Of a stretch of 64,000 nucleotides of DNA, positions 57,706 through 64,000 are shown piece after piece. Both the position numbers and the translations under genes were made by a program. The notes under the pieces were generated by a model, which was given only the letters and a program-made list of their open reading frames with translations, ran no database searches and was not told the DNA's origin. How positions within the stretch are numbered: position 1 is the first letter of the stretch; each line of letters begins with the position of its first letter. The DNA comes from Caulobacter sp. UNC279MFTsu5.1 (GTDB lineage Bacteria; Pseudomonadota; Alphaproteobacteria; Caulobacterales; Caulobacteraceae): assembly GCF_900114015.1 (NCBI RefSeq), contig NZ_FORN01000004.1:62001-126000 (forward strand), read 5' to 3'.

Positions 57706-58770
57706 TCAAGCCGCGCCCTGGATGAAGCGGCTGGGCTGGCCAGGTTTTGCGAGCGCGGCGCTGATCGTGCAGACGACGCCGGTTGGCGGATATTCGAGCC
57801 GGACGTCGCCGCCCAGTTCCCGCGCCAGCCCCCCGGTGATGAGACGACTGCCAAAGCCCTGGCGGCTTGGCGTTGTGACCGAAGGGCCATCGATTTCCTC
57901 CCATCGCAGATCCAGCCGCTCGGTTTCTGCGTCCTTCATTCGCCCCCAGGTGAGGGCCACGCGCCCCGCCTCGTTGGACAGGGCGCCGTACTTGGTGGCG
58001 TTGGTCATCAGCTCGTGCAAGGCCATCGACAGCGACAGGGCCACCTTGGGGGCCAGGCGGAACGCGGGCCCCTGCACCGCGAACCGCGCCGCGTCCCCGT
58101 GGGAGGCGATCAGCGAGTCGACTAGGTCGCGCATCTCGGCGCCGTCCCAGCTCTCGCGGGTCAGCAGGTCGTGGGCGCGCGCCAGGGCCAGCAGCCGGAT
58201 GGTCAGCGAGTCGCGCGCGCCCTCCAGGTCGGCGGCGTTGCGCAGGGTCTGGCCCGCCACGGACTGCACCGTGGCCAGGGTGTTCTTGACGCGGTGATTG
58301 AGCTCGTTGACCAGCAGGCGCTGAAGCTCCTCGGCGCGCTTGCGCTCGGTGATGTCGCGCATCACGCCGGTGAAGAAGCGCTCGCCGCCCTCGCGCCATT
58401 CGGCGATCGACAGCTCCAGGGGGAAGGTCGAGCCGTCCTGTCTCCGGCCCGAGACCTCGCGGCCGATGCCGATGATCCGCCGCTCGCCGGTTTCACGGTA
58501 GCGCGCCAGGTAGCCGTCATGCTCGCCGTGATAGGGCTCGGGCATCAGCATGCGGATATTGTGGCCGATGATCGCCTTGGCCGAATAGCCGAACAGGCGC
58601 TCGGCGGCGGGATTGAAGGCCTCGACGCGCCCGACCTCGTCGATCACCACGATCGCGTCGACCGCCGTGTCGACGATGGCGCGATACCGCGCCTCGACGC
58701 CGCCCGCGACCCGGGCCCTCCTGGGCCGATGCTTCTCTGCCTTGAGATCGTCTTCCCTGGTGTCGACCAT
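57706..58770 (-). CDS. FixL-like heme-PAS sensor kinase of the HWE family
   Basis: A 354-residue soluble kinase. The PAS domain (about 25-145) matches FixL: MPEPYHGEHDGYLARY with the likely heme ligand His84, and RIIGIGREVSGRRQDGSTFP with Arg104 where FixL has its O2-contacting Arg. The kinase domain is of the HWE/HisKA_2 type (NELNHRVKNTLATVQS with the phosphorylated His; HELMTNATKYGAL; RWEE). I infer oxygen or redox sensing. A response regulator follows directly. Confidence 0.88.
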   Translation of the reverse strand: MVDTREDDLKAEKHRPRRARVAGGVEARYRAIVDTAVDAIVVIDEVGRVEAFNPAAERLFGYSAKAIIGHNIRMLMPEPYHGEHDGYLARYRETGERRIIGIGREVSGRRQDGSTFPLELSIAEWREGGERFFTGVMRDITERKRAEELQRLLVNELNHRVKNTLATVQSVAGQTLRNAADLEGARDSLTIRLLALARAHDLLTRESWDGAEMRDLVDSLIASHGDAARFAVQGPAFRLAPKVALSLSMALHELMTNATKYGALSNEAGRVALTWGRMKDAETERLDLRWEEIDGPSVTTPSRQGFGSRLITGGLARELGGDVRLEYPPTGVVCTISAALAKPGQPSRFIQGAA

Positions 58771-58864
58771 GGCGGTCTCGCCCCCTGCGATGCCTGGAAC
58801 ACTACCTTCCTAGTTGCGACACATCCAGAGACTTATCTTCCGCGACAGCTCCCATTCTACCGCC

Positions 58865-60286
58865 CTACCGCCCGTCTGCGTACAGCTTGACCACTTCGTA
58901 GAGGAACTGGCGGCCGTTCATCAGCGCCCGGACCTGGATGCGTTCGTTCAGACCGTGGATGTGGTCGCCGTCGACGCCGGCCATCAGGCCCGACAGGCCG
59001 TAGGTCGGCACGCCGGCGGCGTTGGTGAAGCGGCCGTCGGTGGCGCCGGTCAGCATGGCCGGGATGAACGGAACCCCCGGCCAGATCCTGGCCGCGACCT
59101 TGCCGGCCGGGGCCATGATCCGGGGCGTCAGCGGCGGCGGCGGGCTGACCGGGTCGGGGTCGGCGGCCAGGGTGATCTTGATGGCCGGGTCGGCGACGAT
59201 CGTTTCCAACTGGTCGCGGATCGCCTTGGGGTCGTTGCCCGGCAGGATGCGGCAGTTGACGTTGGCCTTGGCGCGCTGCGGCAGGGCGTTGGGCGCGTGG
59301 CCGGCCTCGACCATGGTGGCCACGCAGGTGGTGCGCATCATGCTGTTGCGGCCCGGATCGCGGGCCAGGATGGCGGCGGCCGCCGCGTCGGTCGGGTCCT
59401 TGACCATGGCCCGCATGGCGCCGGCCACCTCGGGGTCCGGCTCGATCCGGGCGGTCTGCTCGTAATAGCCCTTGGTGGCGTCGTTCAGGGCGATCGGGAA
59501 GTCGTAGGCGCCCAGCCGCGCCAGGCCGTTGGCCAGATGGTAGATCGCGTTGTCCTTGACCGGGCGCGAGGAGTGGCCGCCGGCGTTGGTCACTTCGAGA
59601 GTGTAGTCCATGTAGACCTTCTCGCCGACCTGGATGCCCAGCAGCCGGGGCTGGCCCTTGTCGTCCAGCTGGCTGTCGTCGCCCTCGTTCAGCGCGAAGT
59701 CGGCCTTCATGGCCTCGGGATGCTTCTCCAGCAGCCAGGGCACGCTGTTGAACTGGCCGCCCTCCTCGCCGCAGGTCAGGGCCAGCTTGAGGTCGCGCCT
59801 GGGCTTGAAGCCCTCCTGCTTGTAGCGCACCAGGCTGTCGGTGAAGATCGCGGCCATGGCTTTGTCGTCGCTGGCCCCGCGAGCGTAGAAATAGCCGTTC
59901 TCCTCGACCAGCTTGAACGGATCGCGCTCCCAGTCCGCGCGCTTGGCTTCGACCACGTCGATGTGGGCCAGCAGCAGGATGGCGCCGGCCTTGGGGTCCT
60001 TGCCGTGCAGGGTGGCCAGCAGGGCGCCGGCCTTGGGGTGCTCGTCGGGGAAGACCACCCGCACGTCGCTGTCGGGAAAGCCCGCCGCCTTCAGCCGCGC
60101 GCCCATGGCCTGGGCCGCCGCCGTGCAGCTGCCTTCCGACGCCGTGGTGTTGATCTCGACCAGCTCCTTGTAGAGCCCGCGGAAGGCGGCTTCGCCGGAG
60201 TCCGCGGGGGCGGCCACGGCGGAGGTCGCGGCCAGGGCCGACAGCGCCGCGGCCGTCAGGAGAAAGGTCTTGGTCTTGCCGCGCAT
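58865..60286 (-). CDS. Exported M20-family metallopeptidase
   Basis: A 473-residue protein with a Sec signal (TFLLTAAALSALAATSAVAA) and the M20 fold: LLAHIDVVEA, GASDDKAMAAI (metal Asp), LTCGEEGGQFNS (catalytic Glu and metal Glu), a dimerisation domain (about 200-330) and GLNERIQV near the end. It probably works as a periplasmic carboxypeptidase or dipeptidase. Confidence 0.92.
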   Translation of the reverse strand: MRGKTKTFLLTAAALSALAATSAVAAPADSGEAAFRGLYKELVEINTTASEGSCTAAAQAMGARLKAAGFPDSDVRVVFPDEHPKAGALLATLHGKDPKAGAILLLAHIDVVEAKRADWERDPFKLVEENGYFYARGASDDKAMAAIFTDSLVRYKQEGFKPRRDLKLALTCGEEGGQFNSVPWLLEKHPEAMKADFALNEGDDSQLDDKGQPRLLGIQVGEKVYMDYTLEVTNAGGHSSRPVKDNAIYHLANGLARLGAYDFPIALNDATKGYYEQTARIEPDPEVAGAMRAMVKDPTDAAAAAILARDPGRNSMMRTTCVATMVEAGHAPNALPQRAKANVNCRILPGNDPKAIRDQLETIVADPAIKITLAADPDPVSPPPPLTPRIMAPAGKVAARIWPGVPFIPAMLTGATDGRFTNAAGVPTYGLSGLMAGVDGDHIHGLNERIQVRALMNGRQFLYEVVKLYADGR

Positions 60287-60373
60287 GCTCGCCCCCTAAT
60301 GTGTCGGGGCGAGGCTAGGCGGGGTTTGGCGGTCAACGCAATGGGGGCGCGCCACGACGCGCCGCAAAAGACT

Positions 60374-60413
60374 TGTCATCCCGGCCGAAGCGCAGCTTAG
60401 GGCCGGGATGACA
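60374..60413. repeat. Short family B palindrome
   Basis: TGTCATCCCGGCC and GGCCGGGATGACA are exact inverted arms around 13 bases. It lies downstream of the DUF4167 gene and may end its transcript. Confidence 0.75.
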
Positions 60414-60437
60414 GCAGGAGAGGTGATCGGAAGAAGC

Positions 60438-61532
60438 CTAGACCTCTTCCGACTCCGGCGCGGCGCTGCCTTCGAAGCTGCGCGGGGCGCGGCGGCGCTT
60501 GGGCTTGGCCGGGGCCTCGCCTTCGTCCGAAGCGACGGACGGAGCGGCCGGCGCGGCTTCGGCCGGAGCCTCGGCGCGGGTCGACTTGCGGCCCAGGAAG
60601 GCCGGGGCGTGGCTGACGTCGCCGTCCTGGCCGCGCAGCAGCGGCGAGGCCGGAGCCTCGCTGGTCAGCGGCGTGGCCTGGGGCTCGATCACGGCCATCG
60701 GATCGCGGTCGCGCGGCGCCCGCTCACGGCGCGGACGCTCGCGGCGGCCTTCGGCCTGGGGCTGCTCGGCGCCCTCGGCGGCGGCCGGGCGATCCTCGCG
60801 CACGCGGTCCTCGCGCGGACGCTCGTCGCGGAAGCGGTCTTCCCGCGGGCGATCGTCGCGGGGACGGTCATCGCGCGGACGGTCATCGCGGGGCCGATCG
60901 TCACGCGGACGGTCGTCGCGGGGGCGATCCTCACGCGGACGATCATCCCGGGGACGGTCGTCGCGCTGGCGATCGTCGCGGTCGCGCCAACGGTCGCGGC
61001 GGCTCTGGCCCTGGCCGTCGCGGTTCTGGTTGTCGCGGGGACGGTCGTCGCGCTGCCCGTCTCTGGGACGGTCGTCCCGGGAGCGGTTCTCGAACCGGTC
61101 GCGGCGCGGCTCGCCGCCCTGGCCCTCGCCGCCCTCGCCGTCGGCCGAAGCCTCGGCCTGGGCCGCCTCCGGAGCCTCGGGCTGCTCCTCGGGCTCGGCC
61201 TCGAAGTCGATCTCGTAGGCCGAATAGGCGTCCTTGCCGATGATGTCGCTGACGGGGCGATTCGGCTGGATGGCGCGCAGGACGCGGAAATAGTGCTCCG
61301 CATGCTGCAGGTAGTTCTCGGCCAGGACCCGGTCGCCGGACGACGTCGCGTCGCGAGCCAGCTGCTGGTACTTCTCGTAGACGCTCTGGGCCGCGCCGCG
61401 CACCTTCACGCCCTCGGGGCCGTTCGAATCGAAAGCCCGGTTGGCGTTGTGCTGCTGAGGCTTGCCGCCGCTACCCGCTCCACCGCGATTGTTGCGGCCG
61501 CGCTGGCGCTTCATGCCCTTGAAATCTCTCAT
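60438..61532 (-). CDS. DUF4167 protein with DDRPR repeats
   Basis: A 364-residue protein. The N-terminus (KRQRGRNNRGGAGSG, then an SVYEKYQQLARDATSSGDRV helix region and AENYLQHAEHYFRVL) is the DUF4167 domain. Residues about 150-250 are tandem pentapeptides DDRPR/EDRPR, encoded by 15-base DNA repeats around 60840-61070. The C-terminus is basic and Pro/Ala-rich. An RNA or nucleic-acid role is plausible from the charge pattern; the function is not established. prmC is directly upstream in the same direction. Confidence 0.9.
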   Translation of the reverse strand: MRDFKGMKRQRGRNNRGGAGSGGKPQQHNANRAFDSNGPEGVKVRGAAQSVYEKYQQLARDATSSGDRVLAENYLQHAEHYFRVLRAIQPNRPVSDIIGKDAYSAYEIDFEAEPEEQPEAPEAAQAEASADGEGGEGQGGEPRRDRFENRSRDDRPRDGQRDDRPRDNQNRDGQGQSRRDRWRDRDDRQRDDRPRDDRPREDRPRDDRPRDDRPRDDRPRDDRPRDDRPREDRFRDERPREDRVREDRPAAAEGAEQPQAEGRRERPRRERAPRDRDPMAVIEPQATPLTSEAPASPLLRGQDGDVSHAPAFLGRKSTRAEAPAEAAPAAPSVASDEGEAPAKPKRRRAPRSFEGSAAPESEEV

Positions 61533-61815
61533 CTTCTCTTCTGAACCTGTCCGGCGGCGATCTGCGCGTCCGGTGTTTGGCCTCTGGAGCGGGGTGAACC
61601 CTGGTAGGTCCTGCCTTCGATGTTCTAGAGACGCTGGTTTCCGTAGAGCCTCCGCCCGGTTCGGGCGCGGCGATCAGCCAGGTCGGCCGTTCGCGCCTGC
61701 CGGGGGAGTCTTACGGTCATCGAGACAACCGCTTTTCCCGTCACCCGGCGTTTTGGAAGGAGACCTTATCCGTCTACCGCCTCACGCCAGGGTTTCCAAG
61801 GGATTTTTCAGCTCA

Positions 61816-62664
61816 CTATTTGGTACCGGTGACAACGCGGTCGTTGACCGACAGATCCTTGATGGTCCGCACGTTCTGGGCGCCGGCCTCCCTGAACAGA
61901 GTCTCGACCGCCTCGGACTGGTCGTAGCCGATCTCGACGGCGAACATCGCGCCGGGCTTGAGCACCCGCAGGATCTCGCCGGCCAGGAAACGATAGGCGT
62001 CCAGGCCATCGGGACCGCCGTCCAGGGCCAGGCGCGGCTCATGGTCGCGGACCTCCGGCTCCAGGGTCTCGATCACATGGGTGGCGATGTAGGGCGGGTT
62101 GGAGACCACCAGGTCGAAGCTGTCGTCGCCCAGGCCGTTGGTCCAGTCGCCGCGCAGCAGGGCCACCCGGCCGCTGAGGTCGAGGTTGGCGGCGTTCTCG
62201 CGGGCCACGGCCAGGGCCTCTTCCGACACGTCGATCCCCAGCCCCTTGGCGGCGGGGCGCTCGGCCAGCACCGCCAGCAGGATCGTGCCCGAGCCGACGC
62301 CCAGGTCCAGCATGTTGAACGGTATCTGCTCGGGGAAGGCCTTCAGCACCTCGTCGACGATGACCTCGGTCTCGGGACGCGGGGTCAGGACGTGCTTGTT
62401 GACCTGCAGCAGGATCTTCCAGAAACCCTTGCGGCCGATGATGTGGCTGACCGGCTCGCGGCGGGCGCGGCGGTTCAGGAAATCGTCCAGCGTCGCCATC
62501 TGGGCCTCGGTCAGCACCCGATAGGGATCGGTGATGATGTCGGTGCGGGTGACGTCGGCGGCCACCTCCAGCAGCAGACGGGCGTCGATGGCCGGCTGGT
62601 CGATCTGAACGTTCTTCAGACGGTCCTTGGCGGCGTTCCAGGCTTTGACGAGGGTCAGGGTCAT
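61816..62664 (-). CDS. prmC: Peptide chain release factor N5-glutamine methyltransferase
   Basis: A 282-residue protein that methylates the GGQ glutamine of release factors. It has the SAM motif DLGVGSGTILLA, the catalytic NPPY in VVSNPPYIATH and the N-terminal HemK helical domain. The ATG at 62664 gives MTLTLVKAW; the frame extends 13 codons upstream without support. In many alphaproteobacteria prmC precedes a DUF4167 gene, as here. Confidence 0.95.
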   Translation of the reverse strand: MTLTLVKAWNAAKDRLKNVQIDQPAIDARLLLEVAADVTRTDIITDPYRVLTEAQMATLDDFLNRRARREPVSHIIGRKGFWKILLQVNKHVLTPRPETEVIVDEVLKAFPEQIPFNMLDLGVGSGTILLAVLAERPAAKGLGIDVSEEALAVARENAANLDLSGRVALLRGDWTNGLGDDSFDLVVSNPPYIATHVIETLEPEVRDHEPRLALDGGPDGLDAYRFLAGEILRVLKPGAMFAVEIGYDQSEAVETLFREAGAQNVRTIKDLSVNDRVVTGTK

Positions 62665-62747
62665 GGGCGGGTTCTTACTTCGCCTTTTCGGCGGGCGCGA
62701 CATTGTCGTGGTGGCGAGGTTTGCTACCCTCGAGGTCGGAGTCCCCG

Positions 62748-63023
62748 ATGAGCAGACCCACCTCTGTCAGGCTCGACGAACATTTTCAAACCTTCATCGC
62801 GACATTGCTGCGCGAAGGACGATACCGGTCAGCCGACCAAGTCGTCCACGCGGGGCGGGCGTTGCTCGAGCATCAGACCAAGCTGGAGGCGCTCAGAACC
62901 GCGCTAGGCAAAGGCGAACGGAGCGGCTTCATCGAGAACTTCGACTTCGACGCCTTCATCGAAGAAAAGCTGCAAGGCGAAGGTGTGGAAGCCATCGAGC
63001 CCCGCCCTCCTCCACACAGGTAG
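62748..63023 (+). CDS. ParD-family antitoxin
   Basis: A 91-residue protein with a ribbon-helix-helix start (TSVRLDEHFQTFIATLLREG, RYRSADQVVHAGRALLEHQ) and an acidic toxin-binding tail (ERSGFIENFDFDAFIEEKL), the ParD layout. It normally sits directly before parE. Here a second antitoxin-like gene comes next. Confidence 0.88.
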   Translation: MSRPTSVRLDEHFQTFIATLLREGRYRSADQVVHAGRALLEHQTKLEALRTALGKGERSGFIENFDFDAFIEEKLQGEGVEAIEPRPPPHR

Positions 63024-63043
63024 ATCGTGCTAGGCTTGTCCCC

Positions 63044-63220
63044 ATGAAGCCCGAACCGACCAATTTGCATGACTTGGACGAAGACGCCGAAGCGGCGGCC
63101 GACGCTGAAGGCCTGGCCGATCTCGACGCTGGCCGCGTCGTTTCGGGCGAGGCGGTGAAGCGCTGGCTTCGTTCGTGGGGAACGGCCGATGTGTTGCCGA
63201 CCCCACGCATAGGCGATTGA
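63044..63220 (+). CDS. Small acidic antitoxin-like protein
   Basis: A 58-residue protein. ADLDAGRVVSGEAVKRWLRS with a following WGT matches small antitoxins paired with RelE/ParE toxins in alphaproteobacteria. The start is very acidic (HDLDEDAEAAADAEG). It starts 20 bases after the ParD stop and ends 42 bases before the toxin gene, so it is the likely partner of that toxin. Confidence 0.75.
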   Translation: MKPEPTNLHDLDEDAEAAADAEGLADLDAGRVVSGEAVKRWLRSWGTADVLPTPRIGD

Positions 63221-63262
63221 AACAGCCCCCAAGACAGGGCGTCGTGACGCCACAATCGGCGC

Positions 63263-63556
63263 ATGACCACGAAGCCTCAAACCTACACAGTCACGGTCTC
63301 CGCGCTCGCGCTCCACCAACTGAAAGAGGCTTGCGCCTATATCCATGCGCAAGGCGCACCACTCGCGGCCCAACGGATGGCGGCCCGATTTGACGCCGCC
63401 ATCGAAACGCTGGAACGCCACCCGGAGAGGGGAAGGCGGGTCGCACACGGCGTGCATGAGCTCTTGATCGTGCAACCCTACCTGATCCGCTACCGTATCC
63501 GCGCGAACGTGGTTGAAGTCGTGCGTATCCGCCATGCGGCTCAGCGGCCCACCTAG
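63263..63556 (+). CDS. RelE/ParE-family toxin
   Basis: A 97-residue protein with the family pattern: VSALALHQLKEACAYIHAQG, ETLERHPERGRRV, LLIVQPYLIRYRIRANVVEV, VVRIRHAAQRP. It should act on mRNA at the ribosome (RelE) or on gyrase (ParE); the sequence alone does not decide. Confidence 0.88.
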   Translation: MTTKPQTYTVTVSALALHQLKEACAYIHAQGAPLAAQRMAARFDAAIETLERHPERGRRVAHGVHELLIVQPYLIRYRIRANVVEVVRIRHAAQRPT

Positions 63557-63565
63557 GTCTCAAGG

Positions 63566-64000
63566 CTAGACCACCGCCACCTCATCCCCCTCGGCCACCG
63601 CTCCGCCCGCCTCCACCTTCAGGTAGACGCCGCAGAACATGTGGCCGTAGTGGTCGAACAGGGCCTTCACCAGTTCGATGTCGCGCTCGGCCGTGACCGG
63701 GTCGACGTGGGTGGCGGCGCAGCGGACGATCGGCTTGAGCACTTCGGCCCTCGCCCCGCCCACCCGCATCGCCCGGCCCGTCCAGTCGTTCTCGACCCAG
63801 GCCGGCCAGCCCTCGACATAGAGGTTGGCGCGAAAGCGCAGGGGATCCACCGGCCGGCCCAGCCTGCCCTCCAGGTCGCGGACGCTGGCCAGGTTGACGA
63901 TCGAGACATAGCCGCTGCGGCTGTCCATGAACCGGTGGTCGCCCGGCCCCTCGATCACGCGCAAGGGGCCCTTGATCTCGCCCTCCAGCAACTTCGCCAG
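63566..64000 (-). CDS. MOSC-domain protein, truncated by the window edge
   Basis: The C-terminal 144 residues of a protein whose start lies beyond 64000. The features are those of MOSC proteins: HRFMDSRSGYVSIVNLASV, FRANLYVEG, and KPIVRCAATHVDPVTAERD with the conserved Cys. Such proteins bind molybdenum cofactor or handle sulfur. It converges on the toxin gene. Confidence 0.88.
   Translation of the reverse strand: MAKLLEGEIKGPLRVIEGPGDHRFMDSRSGYVSIVNLASVRDLEGRLGRPVDPLRFRANLYVEGWPAWVENDWTGRAMRVGGARAEVLKPIVRCAATHVDPVTAERDIELVKALFDHYGHMFCGVYLKVEAGGAVAEGDEVAVV

Noticed and set aside
60838..61070. CRISPR-like tandem repeat
   Set aside because: The 15-base units are contiguous codons of the DDRPR protein repeat, with no spacers.

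Overview
The window is high-GC DNA from an alphaproteobacterium, almost certainly a Caulobacter species. The evidence is a CtrA regulator whose sequence closely matches my memory of the C. crescentus protein and ends in Ala-Ala, a 93-residue SciP, the Caulobacter-type fliF-fliG-fliH-fliN-flbD gene order, and a hook/flgK locus with two sigma54 promoters and two FlbD (ftr) sites. It reads as chromosome. I see no prophage, insertion sequence, CRISPR array, rRNA or tRNA.

Left part (1-16.3 kb): the tail of a CGNR zinc-finger gene; a proline catabolic locus (Lrp-type putR divergent from a 1030-aa putA) flanked by two directly repeated ~110-bp elements; a glutathione transferase; a secreted GH5 glycosidase and a carboxylesterase; a globin-like protein without the heme-ligating histidine; carA with a terminator-like hairpin in its leader; small proteins, a HAD phosphatase, an acyltransferase, a frameshifted gene and an M23 endopeptidase.

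Middle (16.3-38.4 kb): the cell-cycle and flagellar core. ctrA is divergent from fliI-fliJ across a 616-bp control region with TTAA half-sites and clustered CcrM (GANTC) sites. A GH10 xylanase, an XRE regulator and two membrane or exported proteins follow. Then come flhA, flbD, fliN, fliH, fliG, fliF, sciP, flgE, flgD and fliK, all on the minus strand, and flgK-flgL divergent from fliK. The logic is the Caulobacter hierarchy: CtrA turns on class II genes (ctrA, fliI, flhA, the fliF operon), SciP counteracts CtrA, and the fliF operon makes FlbD, which with sigma54 fires the hook operon and flgKL.

Right part (38.4-64 kb): mnmA; an S41 peptidase divergent from an HTH regulator across a perfect operator-like palindrome; a sugar phosphotransferase homologue with an altered catalytic dyad; an HxlR regulator coupled to a small protein; a thiolase; a DUF3617 lipoprotein; a LysR/class A beta-lactamase pair; a MASE1-PAS hybrid histidine kinase; a GST; an OmpA-like lipoprotein; clpB; an M48 lipoprotein protease; a FixL-like heme-PAS/HWE kinase with a response regulator that has no ordinary start codon; an M20 peptidase; DUF4167; prmC; a three-gene toxin-antitoxin cassette; and a truncated MOSC gene.

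Three families of extragenic palindromic repeats run through the window. Two copies of one family meet coding ends: the 3' end of the acyltransferase and the 5' end of the xylanase. No single wholly new multi-gene system stands out. The best leads are the carA leader, the heme-less globin, the FixL-like HWE kinase, the divergent hook/flgK control region, and the repeats flanking put.
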